Assembly (NCBI GenBank): GCA_016210045.1 | Contig: JACQUX010000024.1 | Span: 1-64,000 of the forward strand | Direction of reading: 5' to 3' | Length of the DNA stretch: 64,000 nt | Source of the DNA: Deltaproteobacteria bacterium | Lineage (GTDB): Bacteria; UBA10199; GCA-002796325; JACPFF01 | Part shown: positions 34,275 through 43,534 of the stretch, piece after piece | Layout of the letters: every line of letters starts with the position of its first letter | Position numbering within the stretch: the stretch's first letter is position 1 | Made by a program: the position numbers and the translations under genes | Notes under the pieces: model-generated | What the model saw: the letters and a program-made list of their open reading frames with translations, nothing else | Told to the model about the DNA's origin: nothing | Databases searched by the model: none

Positions 34275-35537
34275 ATGCGCATTCTCGTAATCGGCGGCGG
34301 CGGCCGGGAACATGCCATCTGTCGGGCACTGCGGCGGAGTCCGCTGGTGACGGCGCTGTATTGTGCGCCGGGAAACGGCGGCATTGCCGAACTCGCCACA
34401 TGTCTCCCCCTTGCTGCAACGGACATTGCCGGACTCGCCGACGCAGCCCGCCACGAACGATTCGATTTGACCGTCGTAGGGCCCGAGGCCCCGCTCGCAG
34501 CGGGAATCGTCGACCACTTTACTGCGGAAAAGCTTCCAATTTTTGGACCGACGCGGGCGTCGGCACAACTCGAGGCCAGCAAAGTCGCCACCAAGACCTT
34601 CCTGCAACGACACGGCATCCCCACCGCGCGCGCAGCCGTTGCGACGACCTATGACGACGCCATCGCTCACGCCCGGTCACAGCCACTCCCGCTTGTGTTA
34701 AAGCAAGACGGACTCGCAGCCGGCAAAGGTGTCGTCATCGCCACACAGTGGCCCGACGTCGAAGCCACGCTGCAACAGTGGTTTCGGAGCGCAGACACAC
34801 AAGCGATCCTGATCGAAGAATGCCTGGTCGGAGAAGAACTCTCCTGCATCGCGATCGCCTCCGGCAGCGATTACGTGCTGCTCGCGCCCGCACAAGACCA
34901 CAAACGGCTCGGCGACGGGGACACCGGCCCTAATACCGGTGGCATGGGCGCGTACTCACCGGTCGGGCTCGCCACGCCGACGCTGCTCGAGCGGGTGCGG
35001 CGCTGTGTGATCGAGCCGACACTGCACGGCCTGATCGCAGAAGGACGGCCGTTCACCGGCTTCCTCTATGCCGGATTAATGATCGTCGACGGGAACCCGT
35101 ATGCCTTGGAATTCAACGTCCGCCTCGGGGATCCGGAGACCCAAGCAATCCTGCCACGATTGCAAACCGACCTGGTGCCGCTCTTGGTCGCGGCCACAGA
35201 GGCGCGGCTCGGCACACCGACATTGCAATGGGATCGGCGCAGCAGCGTCTGTGTCGTCATGGCGGCCGCCGGATACCCGAGCGACGTGCGCACCGGCGAC
35301 ATCATCCACGGATTGGACACGCCACAGTCGGCAGATGTCACTGTATTCCACGCGGGCACGGAGCGTCGCGGGGACACGTATCGCACCGGCGGCGGTCGCG
35401 TATTAGGTGTGACCGCGCTCGGCCACGACTTGGCCGCCGCGCGCCGTAGTGCATATGCAGCCATTCAGCACATTACGTGGAACGGGATGCAGTATCGACG
35501 AGACATTGGCGCCGCACGCGCAAACACTTTAACATAA
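34275..35537 (+). CDS. purD: Phosphoribosylamine-glycine ligase
   Basis: 420 residues of an ATP-grasp enzyme. The N-terminal MRILVIGGGGREHAICRAL, DLTVVGPEAPLAAGI, the ATP-binding LPLVLKQDGLAAGKGVVIA, GPNTGGMGAYSPV and YALEFNVRLGDPETQAILP are all characteristic of GARS. It joins glycine to phosphoribosylamine in purine synthesis. It heads a purD-purE-tsaC run with small gaps. E. coli purD lies with purH; here purH is 5 kb away on the other strand. Confidence 0.96.
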   Translation: MRILVIGGGGREHAICRALRRSPLVTALYCAPGNGGIAELATCLPLAATDIAGLADAARHERFDLTVVGPEAPLAAGIVDHFTAEKLPIFGPTRASAQLEASKVATKTFLQRHGIPTARAAVATTYDDAIAHARSQPLPLVLKQDGLAAGKGVVIATQWPDVEATLQQWFRSADTQAILIEECLVGEELSCIAIASGSDYVLLAPAQDHKRLGDGDTGPNTGGMGAYSPVGLATPTLLERVRRCVIEPTLHGLIAEGRPFTGFLYAGLMIVDGNPYALEFNVRLGDPETQAILPRLQTDLVPLLVAATEARLGTPTLQWDRRSSVCVVMAAAGYPSDVRTGDIIHGLDTPQSADVTVFHAGTERRGDTYRTGGGRVLGVTALGHDLAAARRSAYAAIQHITWNGMQYRRDIGAARANTLT

Positions 35538-35550
35538 TAAAGAGGACATC

Positions 35551-36051
35551 ATGACAACAGTCCCGCGAGTCAGCATTGTAATGGGTTCCGACTCCGATGT
35601 GCCGACGATGCGCGAGGCGGCAGCGGTGCTGGAACTTTTCCACGTGGCCCACGAACTGGTGATCAGCTCGGCCCATCGCGCGCCGGACAAAACCACGGCA
35701 TACGCCAAAGGGGCGCGGGCGCGCGGCGTGCAAGTCATCATCGCGGCGGCGGGCTACGCGGCCCACTTGGCTGGCGTCGTCGCGGCGCAGACCACACTCC
35801 CGGTGATCGGCGTGCCGCTCGCCGTGTCGGCACTGCAAGGCGTCGATGCGCTGCTGGCGATGGGGCAAATGCCGGCCGGGATTCCGGTCGCGACGGTCAC
35901 CATCGGTGTGGCCGGCGCCAAAAACGCGGCTCACCTCGCTGTCCAGATCCTCGCATTGAGCGATCCGCAACTCGCCGCCGCACTGACCCAATACCGCACG
36001 GACCTCGCGGCTGAAGTGGACAAAAAAGATGCGGCACTGCGAAATTCATAA
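35551..36051 (+). CDS. purE: N5-carboxyaminoimidazole ribonucleotide mutase
   Basis: 166 residues. [21 protein letters not shown] and [50 protein letters not shown] contain the phosphate-binding Ser-Asp and the catalytic His of class I PurE. It moves the carboxylate of N5-CAIR to give CAIR. PurK, its usual partner, is not in the window. A ribosome-binding site (AGAGGA) lies 5 bases before the ATG, 13 bp after purD. Confidence 0.95.
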   Translation: MTTVPRVSIVMGSDSDVPTMREAAAVLELFHVAHELVISSAHRAPDKTTAYAKGARARGVQVIIAAAGYAAHLAGVVAAQTTLPVIGVPLAVSALQGVDALLAMGQMPAGIPVATVTIGVAGAKNAAHLAVQILALSDPQLAAALTQYRTDLAAEVDKKDAALRNS

Positions 36052-36054
36052 ATC

Positions 36055-36753
36055 ATGAGCTACGGACCGACCACGGAGTTATTGCAGCTCGATCCGACAC
36101 ATCCCGATCCGGCCCGGATCGCGATCGCGGTAGAGCATTTGCGGCGCGGCCATGTCGTCGCGTATCCGACCGAAACTTTTTACGGCCTCGGCGTCGATTT
36201 CCAAAACGAGCGCGCAATCAAACGACTGTATGAATTAAAACGCCGCGACCCAAGTCTGCCGATCGCGCTGTTAGTGGCCGATCTGGCGATGTTGGAGGCC
36301 TGCGTCACTAACATCGGCGAAACGGCCCGCACACTGATGACCCGCTTTTGGCCCGGACCGCTGACGCTCTGTCTTCCGGCCTCCGCAGCCGTGTCGCGCA
36401 ACCTCACGACGAATACCGGCAAGATTGGCGTTCGCATCTCGCCGCATCCAATCGCTGCGGCGCTCGTCCACGCCTACGGACGGCCGATCACCACCACGTC
36501 GGCCAATCGCTCCGGCTATCCGCCGTCATTGAATGCGCGACATATCCAAAAATATTTCCCGCGCGGCCTCGACTGCATCATCGACGGCGGCGAATGCCAA
36601 AGCATCCGCGGCTCCACAGTCGTCGACTTGGCCGACGACACGATGGCCATCGTCCGCGACGGCGCGATCGGCGCAGCGGAAGTCACCGAGTGCTTTCAAG
36701 AAGGGGCACCGAGCGAACTACCGGCGCCTGACACACCGAGTGAGCCAACATGA
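36055..36753 (+). CDS. tsaC: L-threonylcarbamoyladenylate synthase (Sua5/YrdC/TsaC family)
   Basis: 232 residues with the YrdC fold: GHVVAYPTETFYGLGVDFQNERAIKRLYELKRRDPSLPIALLV, then LMTRFWPGPLTLCLPAS and the nucleotide-binding ITTTSANRSGYPP and IIDGGECQSIRGSTVVDL. It makes threonylcarbamoyl-AMP for t6A37 of tRNA. It starts 3 bp after purE. The last ~20 residues are a Glu/Pro-rich tail outside the fold. Confidence 0.93.
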   Translation: MSYGPTTELLQLDPTHPDPARIAIAVEHLRRGHVVAYPTETFYGLGVDFQNERAIKRLYELKRRDPSLPIALLVADLAMLEACVTNIGETARTLMTRFWPGPLTLCLPASAAVSRNLTTNTGKIGVRISPHPIAAALVHAYGRPITTTSANRSGYPPSLNARHIQKYFPRGLDCIIDGGECQSIRGSTVVDLADDTMAIVRDGAIGAAEVTECFQEGAPSELPAPDTPSEPT

Positions 36754-36809
36754 GCAGAACGTCCAGATTGAGGGACGAGACCCGTGCCCCGACAGGGACG
36801 AATAAGCGC

Positions 36810-37091
36810 TCAACTCACGCCGACTTTTTCTGCCAGGATCATCTTGATATACGATTGGTAAGGGACATCGAGTTTAGCCGCCATGGCACGAACTTTATTC
36901 AGGAGATCTCTGGGTAAACGGATGGAAATTAATTTCACCGGCGCTTCGACCGACGGATCGAACTCAATCGTCGCACGGTTTTCTTTGGCGTAATCAATGT
37001 AGTCTGTCGAGTCATGAGTCTGCCAGAAATTCCATTCTTCTGTCTCATTGCGGAAATGGGGGAGTGGTTCAAGTTTTGACTTCTTTTTCAT
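36810..37091 (-). CDS. brnA: BrnA-like antitoxin
   Basis: 93 residues. The N-terminal part (HFRNETEEWNFWQTHDSTDYIDY) matches the toxin-binding segment of BrnA and related antitoxins. The C-terminal half (IRLPRDLLNKVRAMAAKLDVPYQSYIKMILAEKV) is a ribbon-helix-helix-like DNA-binding unit. It overlaps the upstream toxin gene by 23 bp. The pair is AT-rich relative to neighbours, a sign of horizontal arrival. Confidence 0.82.
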   Translation of the reverse strand: MKKKSKLEPLPHFRNETEEWNFWQTHDSTDYIDYAKENRATIEFDPSVEAPVKLISIRLPRDLLNKVRAMAAKLDVPYQSYIKMILAEKVGVS

Positions 37092-37365
37092 ATAGCTTCC
37101 GCTCCTTCCGGCTCATCGGTCGAGCACTGATCACCCGAATCCGGTCCTTGCGAATCGTCAACACGACAAAGAGTAACCGCCCCCCATGGGTCCTACCCAG
37201 CGCCGCGAAGCGTTCCTCTCGCGCTACAAGTTGCGCCTTCGCCATGATCAACGGCCGATTAAAAAAAATCTCCTCACATTCGATACTCGTCACACCATGC
37301 TTCTTCTCGTTCTTGGTGCGATTGCCCACATCCCAATCAAAGCCTTTGAGCCCGCGCAGCAGCAC
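37069..37365 (-). CDS. brnT: BrnT-like ribonuclease toxin
   Basis: About 98 residues from a GTG at 37365; the frame extends to 37479 without a credible start. FDWDVGNRTKNEKKHGVTSIECEEIFFNRPL and RFAALGRTHGGRLLFVVLTIRKDRIRVISARPMSRKERKLYE are the BrnT signatures, with the basic and catalytic residues in the second half. BrnT is a stress-responsive RNase fold toxin of the RelE superfamily, neutralised by BrnA. The region 37366-37500 upstream is AT-rich, contains no gene that I can see and probably holds its promoter. Confidence 0.82.
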   Translation of the reverse strand: MLLRGLKGFDWDVGNRTKNEKKHGVTSIECEEIFFNRPLIMAKAQLVAREERFAALGRTHGGRLLFVVLTIRKDRIRVISARPMSRKERKLYEKEVKT

Positions 37366-37505
37366 GGCTGTTGTATATAATAACAATATATAGCTGTCAA
37401 CGACACAATAAACGTCGAACAAACTCGACACTTTCAATAAAATGCGCCAATGCATTGAACATTCAGAAGAAAACGACAATCAAGAGCGACAGCATCTGCT
37501 CAGCA

Positions 37506-37820
37506 TCACTCCCGCGTCAAGATGACGCGGATTTCGGTGACGAGGGCGGGGTCCACGAGGGTATGGATCTTGGCGAGCAGTTGGGGGCGGAGCATGGTGA
37601 GTTCTTGTAGCCAGACGGAGTCACGGACGCCCACAAGAAGCGTAGTATCTTGCATCCGGATCGGCGTGGCGTTGCGGGCGATTGACTCGCCAACAACGCG
37701 CGGCCAAAGCTCCCAAATCCGGTACTGACGCGCCTTGGCGGCGTATTCGGGACGTTGTTGAAAGAGCCCGGCTAATAACTCCCCGACCGAGGTCGGATGG
37801 GACTTGCGGACTAATGGCAT
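37506..37820 (-). CDS. DciA-like (DUF721) protein
   Basis: 104 residues from ATG at 37820 (a GTG at 37850 is also possible). It shows the DUF721 pattern YRIWELWPRVVGESIARNATPIRMQDTTLLVGVRDSVWLQELTMLRPQLLAKI. DciA-type proteins help load the replicative helicase DnaB in bacteria lacking DnaC. The protein is short but complete in the core domain. It is divergent from the large unknown gene at 37893. Confidence 0.82.
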   Translation of the reverse strand: MPLVRKSHPTSVGELLAGLFQQRPEYAAKARQYRIWELWPRVVGESIARNATPIRMQDTTLLVGVRDSVWLQELTMLRPQLLAKIHTLVDPALVTEIRVILTRE

Positions 37821-37892
37821 ACCCCCTTGTAATGGGAGATTAGGGACCACGCAACTTTTTCCGCCATCCGTCGATAACCGGATCAGAACCGT

Positions 37893-38975
37893 ATGGGCGA
37901 TCCCTTAGCGACAACGCCATTGAGCATTCGTATCGCGCGGCCGGCATTGAAACCGTTGCTCGTCGCCCTCACGCGCACAATGGTGCAATACGCCGACTCG
38001 GCCGCCGGCCCGAAAGACATCGACCTCCGAGCGCCGGCGCTGCAGGCGCGGGTCGCAGCGATCTTGCGCGACGGACGCCTCGACCGCATCGAAGCGCCCG
38101 CCCTGTTTCGGATGGCCACCGAGATCGTCGGCAAACGGATGCAGCTGCAACCGGAGGATGTCGCATCGCTCGACCGGCAGATCCAGGAAACGATCACGCA
38201 GGCCATACAAACGGAACAAGCCCTGCAAAGCAGCGCGTCCTCCGCCCTCGGTGCAACGTCGAACGAGACCTATCGTGAGGAAATTGCACAGCTGCGTGCC
38301 GACGCCGCGGCGCTCGACCCGAGTGTGCGCGATTCGGTTGATTATCTCATCGATTTGGCCGAAACCCTATCGACAAAATACGGCATTCTCGACACGTCCA
38401 TCGCCAACGACTGGGCGAGTCTCTTCAGCACGACCCGAGCCGCGGCCATTGCCGTGGCCGACCTCGTCGCCGAGGACACGACCTCGCGCCAAAAGATGAC
38501 GCGGCACCTCGAAACGGCCCGGTCGCGCTTGGAAGAAGTCCTCCGCATGGTCCACGATTCGCGGGCCTACGAACTCGCGCGCCACCGGAGCGCACGGACC
38601 GGACTCTCGTGGGAAAATGGCTTCGGGCTCTGGGTCTTCTTCAGCGACGAACCGCCATCTCTTGCACTAGCGACCGCGTTGGGCCGGCTGGAGGGCGAAC
38701 TGTACGCGCACTGGCTCGGCCTCAAGACTTTTCAGGAGGTCTTCGCGCGGGGCGATGTGATCGAAGAAGGGGAAACAGTCCAGCGCTTCGTGCACGGGCC
38801 GTTCGGTCAACTCGCCCATCTCGGCGCCCACTTCTTGCTGGATCCAGCCGCCCAGGGCTTAAGCCATAAAGCCGCCCGATGGCGCGTCTGTCGCCATGCC
38901 ATCATCGGCATGGCACACGATCAGGGCGCCGCGGCCTGGGCCGCGGTCTTTGGGCTGCTCCCGGGAGACGAATAA
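37893..38975 (+). CDS. Large hypothetical helical protein
   Basis: 360 residues, mostly helical by composition and rich in Ala, Arg and Glu. It lacks signal peptide and membrane segments. The middle (REEIAQLRADAAALDPSVRDSVDYLIDLAETLS) is a likely coiled coil, and the C-terminal third has hydrophobic-aromatic stretches (SWENGFGLWVFFSDEPPSLAL) and HLGAHFLLDPAAQGLSHKAAR. It ends 4 bp before the next gene starts, so both are probably translated together. Neither family is recognised. The genes at 38980 and here could encode two parts of one complex. Confidence 0.55.
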   Translation: MGDPLATTPLSIRIARPALKPLLVALTRTMVQYADSAAGPKDIDLRAPALQARVAAILRDGRLDRIEAPALFRMATEIVGKRMQLQPEDVASLDRQIQETITQAIQTEQALQSSASSALGATSNETYREEIAQLRADAAALDPSVRDSVDYLIDLAETLSTKYGILDTSIANDWASLFSTTRAAAIAVADLVAEDTTSRQKMTRHLETARSRLEEVLRMVHDSRAYELARHRSARTGLSWENGFGLWVFFSDEPPSLALATALGRLEGELYAHWLGLKTFQEVFARGDVIEEGETVQRFVHGPFGQLAHLGAHFLLDPAAQGLSHKAARWRVCRHAIIGMAHDQGAAAWAAVFGLLPGDE

Positions 38976-38979
38976 ACGT

Positions 38980-40191
38980 ATGGTGCACTTGGCATCTTCC
39001 AATTTGTTGACTCGCGGTTATTTCGGTCGGATGGCCGATGCCGTGCTGAATGGGCAAAGCCTGCTGCTGTATACGGTCCCGCGTTTGGGTGCACATGCCC
39101 TCGCTCGCACTGCGCGGGGGGCGCGCCTCTGCCGTCGCGTGACGGAACAGGCACCGGACTGGATGCACGCGCTCCCCGGCATGCCGGTCATCGCCCAACG
39201 CGCCGACCGTTGGCGACCAATGCGCTGGTTCCGCGCGAGTGCGAACGTGGCCGGCGAGTTGCTGAAATTCTTGCTCATCACCGGCGCGGGTGCGTCATTG
39301 GGCGGCGACGAGGGCTATCTGCTCGGCGCCGAATGCTACTTAGGTCTGGCGGGTATCGCACACGGAATCCATGCCGGGATCGCGGACCATGATCGGCGCG
39401 CGGTGCGGCGTGGCGAGGCGGAGCAGTTAGTGCGCACGCGCCGCGCCAACGGCGAGACGGAAGAGCAAATCACGGCGTGGATCGCCACCGTCGGATCGAC
39501 GCCGACGCGCGGCAGCTTCGGCTGGCCGCGGTTGGCGCCCAGTCGTCGGATGGCGCAGGCCCTCGGGGAGGCACTCCGAACCGTGTTGGAAGAGGAACGG
39601 GCAACAGAGCGGGCACAGGAAAAACGGCGCCGACAGACGGAGACGTTACATAGATTAGTCGACGAAATTGCGCGTCTTGTCGCTGACGATCCTGCAGGCG
39701 ATCAGATCGTCACCCAGGCCCGCCGCTGTGCCGCACAAGCAGACTGTACAACAGCCAGACGCCAGCTCCACGGCATGAAAACAGCGCTCCTGCAACGCCG
39801 CGCGCGCGCCGGATCGCGCCCGCCCTCCCCCGATCCGCAACCGCCACCACCCCGCTCACATGGTGCAGCCGTGGGTTCTCTGCGGCTGCGTCAGCTCATC
39901 AAAAACCCGCCGCCGGAACTCCGTCCCGAAGACCTTCGCGGCGCTGGGCTCCCAGTCACCTACGAAATGACCGAAGACGTCTTCGCCGCGTTGGCAGCCG
40001 ACTATGCCGCCAATCGCGATCATCGCGCCAACATTTGGCGGGCATTCGGTCATGATCCATCGAATGGTCGACCCTGGCAATCCGCCGGCCCCGGCCAATA
40101 CACCCACCGCATCGGCCGACTCCAACTCGTCGTCGCAACCACGGAAGACGACGCCTTCCAGGTCGTCGGATTGCAAGAGCCCACTCCCTAG
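38980..40191 (+). CDS. Large hypothetical protein with membrane-proximal helix region
   Basis: 403 residues from the ATG at 38980. A hydrophobic Gly/Ala-rich segment ([48 protein letters not shown], roughly 86-133, shown by its flanks) could insert in a membrane. A charged helix with Arg/Glu repeats (about 200-260) follows, then a Pro-rich linker and a C-terminal domain with [20 protein letters not shown]. Unknown family. Transcribed with 37893 and followed by the palindromic repeat at 40217-40289. Confidence 0.5.
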   Translation: MVHLASSNLLTRGYFGRMADAVLNGQSLLLYTVPRLGAHALARTARGARLCRRVTEQAPDWMHALPGMPVIAQRADRWRPMRWFRASANVAGELLKFLLITGAGASLGGDEGYLLGAECYLGLAGIAHGIHAGIADHDRRAVRRGEAEQLVRTRRANGETEEQITAWIATVGSTPTRGSFGWPRLAPSRRMAQALGEALRTVLEEERATERAQEKRRRQTETLHRLVDEIARLVADDPAGDQIVTQARRCAAQADCTTARRQLHGMKTALLQRRARAGSRPPSPDPQPPPPRSHGAAVGSLRLRQLIKNPPPELRPEDLRGAGLPVTYEMTEDVFAALAADYAANRDHRANIWRAFGHDPSNGRPWQSAGPGQYTHRIGRLQLVVATTEDDAFQVVGLQEPTP

Positions 40192-40216
40192 AGCGCGCCG
40201 CGCCGACAACCCATTT

Positions 40217-40289
40217 CATTTGAGTGGGGACAGGTACCTTCAAATGCAGCATTGGCGGACATTTGAAGGTACCTGTCCCCACTCAAATG
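40217..40289. repeat. 55-bp palindromic repeat, copy 2, with extended arms
   Basis: The 55-bp core is 40226-40280 with the shared arms GGGGACAGGTACCTTCAAAT and complement; the centre starts G and ends C. The arms extend 9 more bases on each side (CATTTGAGT and ACTCAAATG), making the full hairpin 73 bp. It lies 26 bp past the stop of purH, between two convergent genes, and could terminate transcription from both sides. Confidence 0.9.
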
Positions 40290-40315
40290 ACTTTGGTCGG
40301 GACCATGGGGGGCAA

Positions 40316-41860
40316 TTAATGTCGGAAGTGGCGGGTGCCGGTGACGACCATCGCCATACCGTGTTCGTCGGCGGCGGCGATGACTTCGGCGTCGCGCACC
40401 GACCCGCCGGGATGGATGACGGCGCGGACTCGTGCCTCGGCGATCGCGTCGACGCCGTCGCGGAACGGAAAGAACGCGTCAGAGGCGGCGGCGACTGCCG
40501 GCCGGCCGGCGGCCTTCATGGTTGCGACCCGCACCGCATCGACCCGGGACATCTGCCCCGCTCCGATCCCGACCGAGGCCGCGCCGGTCGCAAACACGAC
40601 CGCGTTGGAACGGACATATTTACAGACGCGCCAGGCCAACGCCAACGCCCGTTCTTCCTCCGGCGTCGGGGCCCGCTTCGTCACCACGCGCCAATCGCGC
40701 GCCACTTCTTCGCGCACGTCGCTGGTCTGGACGAGCAAGCCGCCACACGCGGAACGGAGCGACCACGGCTCGGGGCGCGGCCACAAGCATGGCACTAAGC
40801 GTAAGTTGGGCTTCGCGGCGAGCAATGTACGGGCGTTCGCCGCAAAACTCGGCGCGCAGATGACTTCGAAGAAACGTTCACTCACGACGCGGGCCGTGGC
40901 GTCATCGAGTTCCGTCGTCGTCACGACGATGCCACCGAACGCGGCTAACGGATCGGCCTCCAGCGCCATACCGAAGGCCTCGGCTAGACTTCGTTCAGAA
41001 ACTCCGACTCCGCACGGATTGCCGTGTTTAATGATGACGGCGGCGAACGGGTAACTACGCAGTTCGCCGGCCAAGTGGATCGCGGCGTCGGTGTCGAGCA
41101 GGTTGTTGTACGACAGCGCCTTGCCTTGCAATGCGGCCGCGATATTCAACGACTCTCCGGCCGTTTGATACCACGCGGCCGCTTGGTGCGGATTCTCGCC
41201 GTAGCGCATCGCCTGGACTTTCGTGTAATGCGCACTCCACTGCGCGGGGAAGGGATCGGTCGCATCGCGTTCCGCTAAGTAGTTGTTGATCGCGGCGTCG
41301 TATGCGGCGATCCGGGCAAAGACCGCACGGGCGCACTGCAGCGCATACGCCTCCGGGACATTGCCATCCCCGGCCTTCAGCTGCGCCAAACATTCGGCAT
41401 AGTCGGCCGGGTCGCACAATGCGACGACATGCGCGTAGTTCTTCGCTGCGGCGCGCAACAGCGTCGGACCGCCAATGTCGATTTGTTCAATCGCGTCCGC
41501 CAATGTCACGTTGGGCTGCGCCACGGTCTGTTCGAACGGATAGAGATTCACCACGACGAGATCGATCGGAGCGAATCCGGCCTGTTGCAGATCGGCGACA
41601 TGCGCCGGCAGATCGCGCCGCGCCAAGATGCCGGCGTGAATCTTCGGATGCAGCGTCTTCACGCGCCCATCGAGCAGCTCCGGCATCCCGGTCCATGCGG
41701 CGAGCTCCGTGACCGGACAGTGCGCCGTGCGCAACGCCTCCGCAGTCTTGCCACTCGCCAACAATTCGACGCCGAGCGCGTGTAACGCTTGTCCCAGTTC
41801 GACCAGGCCCGTCTTGTCGGAGACACTGATGAGCGCACGACGCACGATTGGCATAACCAC
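40316..41860 (-). CDS. purH: Bifunctional AICAR transformylase/IMP cyclohydrolase
   Basis: 514 residues. N-terminal IMPCHase domain ([40 protein letters not shown] region, with [13 protein letters not shown]) and C-terminal AICARFT domain ([79 protein letters not shown]). It carries out the last two steps of IMP synthesis using 10-formyl-THF. It starts 4 bp after mlaD on the same strand. Confidence 0.97.
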   Translation of the reverse strand: MVMPIVRRALISVSDKTGLVELGQALHALGVELLASGKTAEALRTAHCPVTELAAWTGMPELLDGRVKTLHPKIHAGILARRDLPAHVADLQQAGFAPIDLVVVNLYPFEQTVAQPNVTLADAIEQIDIGGPTLLRAAAKNYAHVVALCDPADYAECLAQLKAGDGNVPEAYALQCARAVFARIAAYDAAINNYLAERDATDPFPAQWSAHYTKVQAMRYGENPHQAAAWYQTAGESLNIAAALQGKALSYNNLLDTDAAIHLAGELRSYPFAAVIIKHGNPCGVGVSERSLAEAFGMALEADPLAAFGGIVVTTTELDDATARVVSERFFEVICAPSFAANARTLLAAKPNLRLVPCLWPRPEPWSLRSACGGLLVQTSDVREEVARDWRVVTKRAPTPEEERALALAWRVCKYVRSNAVVFATGAASVGIGAGQMSRVDAVRVATMKAAGRPAVAAASDAFFPFRDGVDAIAEARVRAVIHPGGSVRDAEVIAAADEHGMAMVVTGTRHFRH

Positions 41861-41864
41861 TCCG

Positions 41865-43238
41865 TTACTTCTTGACCGCTGCGCCGAGACCTCCGGCCAG
41901 CAACGACTTGATGTCTTCGTCGACGAATTTCAGCCCCGCGCCGACGAACCAATCTTTCTTCTGATTCGGGTTCAGCGGATCGTCCATTCCGCCGACCAGG
42001 AAGAGACTCGGCGTGAGGCGCGCAGTGCCCATAAACTTGAGATGGGGTTTGTTGCCGTTCTTCGTGTTGAAGTCGAAGGCCGACGCAGAGAGTCCGAGAC
42101 GTCCGACGTCGTAATCGAAACCGACACCGCCGCGATTTTCGATGATCCCGCCGCGCAACGTCAGGTTATAAAATTTCTTGGCCAACTGCGCGGAGACGCG
42201 AAATTTGTTTTGATCCAACGTGGTCGTCTCGGCCGAGACCGCCGTCGTCTGGCCGTTGGCCGTGACCGTGGAGGTCCGCGTGGCGCGATTCGGCGAGGCG
42301 GTGCGATCTTCGACAAACTCCAACAGGAATCCTTCGTCGGGACGCGGATGCAAATTCAGATGCACGTAGTGTTTGAAGTCCTTCGTCCCGCCCAAATATT
42401 CGGTGTGATAGCCGACTTCCGTTTGGAGTTTTTTGAAACCGCCCAGCGCATCGGTCAGCGAATCAGCGGCGTCGTTCACTTTGTTGACCGTGTCCTTGTT
42501 ATTGATCAACTGGCCGATCGTCCCTTCGCCTTCATCCAATTTCCGCGAGATGCTCGCGACACGTGAAAACGATTCTTCCAAGTCGGGTCGGACGTTGGTG
42601 GCCATGCCGCGCAAGTCACGACTGAGGGCCGCAAAGTTGGCGACCATCGCGTCGATGTTGCGTTGGTTTTGCACGACCAGTTCACGAATCGTCGCGGAAA
42701 AGGTGTCGAGATTATGGATGATCCGATTCACCGGGGCGTTGTCGCCCGCCATCTGTTCGCGCAGCGATTGGGAGATGGCTTTAAAGTCCTTCGCCACTTC
42801 GCCGAAGTCGGTCAGCACCAAGCTCATGTCGCCACCGACGCCGCCGAATTCGAGTTCGGCGCCCGGTTCCAACGTCGGTCCGCCGACGGGCCCCGGCACC
42901 AGTGCAATGTAGCTATCACCGAGAAACCCGCGCGCCCGCACGACGGCCTTGGTCCCCGCCGCCACCGTGGCCCCGGGACGGTCGATTTGGAGGTGGGCGC
43001 GGGCGTGACGACCGTCTGCCGCCAATTCGACTTTCTTCACATAGCCGACCGAGATCCCGGCGATTTCGACCGGGGTTTTTTCGTTCAGCCCCATCGCGTT
43101 GTCGAGCTGCACCACGAGTTCGTAGCCGGTCGGGATGAAGAAGTTCCCCTCGCCCACTTTGAGGGTGGCGTAGACGAGGAGCACTAAGATAAGCGCGGCG
43201 AAGAAGCCGACTTTGAGTTCCAATTTCCGTTGTAGCAT
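41865..43238 (-). CDS. mlaD: MlaD/MCE-family lipid transport protein
   Basis: 457 residues. One N-terminal membrane helix (VGFFAALILVLLVYATL) and one MCE domain (about 38-125: LVVQLDNAMGLNEKTPVEIAGISVGYVKKVEL, ending ARGFLGDSYIALVPG). Then a long helical needle-like region (RNIDAMVANFAALSRDLRG) and a C-terminal beta-rich part of ~190 residues. MCE proteins form periplasmic rings or tubes carrying phospholipid between membranes. Its ABC partners mlaF and mlaE are encoded upstream on the same strand but separated by the 2.8-kb caspase cassette. Much longer than E. coli MlaD (183 residues). Confidence 0.88.
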   Translation of the reverse strand: MLQRKLELKVGFFAALILVLLVYATLKVGEGNFFIPTGYELVVQLDNAMGLNEKTPVEIAGISVGYVKKVELAADGRHARAHLQIDRPGATVAAGTKAVVRARGFLGDSYIALVPGPVGGPTLEPGAELEFGGVGGDMSLVLTDFGEVAKDFKAISQSLREQMAGDNAPVNRIIHNLDTFSATIRELVVQNQRNIDAMVANFAALSRDLRGMATNVRPDLEESFSRVASISRKLDEGEGTIGQLINNKDTVNKVNDAADSLTDALGGFKKLQTEVGYHTEYLGGTKDFKHYVHLNLHPRPDEGFLLEFVEDRTASPNRATRTSTVTANGQTTAVSAETTTLDQNKFRVSAQLAKKFYNLTLRGGIIENRGGVGFDYDVGRLGLSASAFDFNTKNGNKPHLKFMGTARLTPSLFLVGGMDDPLNPNQKKDWFVGAGLKFVDEDIKSLLAGGLGAAVKK

Positions 43239-43329
43239 AGCGTGAGTGGCGGACCGTTAACGTGATTTGCTGCGGAGGTAAAGGGGTAGTTGAAGATCAG
43301 GGCGCGTACGTTTTTCTTGTGACGTGGGA

Positions 43330-43476
43330 CTGTGGTCGGAGCGTCAGGTCTGGCAGGGTACGCTATCGCGGCGCCATCGAGGCGCCGCGCGCTCGCCCTC
43401 GCCGTTTTCGTCATGAGATTTCGCAAGGAGAAAACGGCTGCGAGCGCCCGTGCCAGACCGGACGCTCCGACCGCAG
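43330..43476 (+). repeat. 147-bp structured element, left copy
   Basis: Outer arms CTGTGGTCGGAGCGTC and GACGCTCCGACCGCAG pair across the element. Inside are hairpin A (GCGGCGCC-ATCGA-GGCGCCGC, 43368-43388) and a nested stem (GCGCTCG with CGAGCGC, GCCGTTTTC with GAAAACGGC). An inverted second copy of identical length lies at 45916-46062. The core is conserved between copies (GGGTACGCTATCGCGGCG, CGCCGTTTTCGTCAT) but the outer arms differ while still pairing. Located between mlaD and the caspase-fusion gene. Confidence 0.88.
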
Positions 43477-43534
43477 CCTTTGCCGACACAGGCGTCACAG
43501 AAATCGCCACTGCTCAACAAAGCCAAGGCGACTG

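Noticed and set aside
33807-34670. 287-residue DksA frame
   Set aside because: The DksA protein begins at 34172; upstream codons are antisense to purD and have no similarity to the family.
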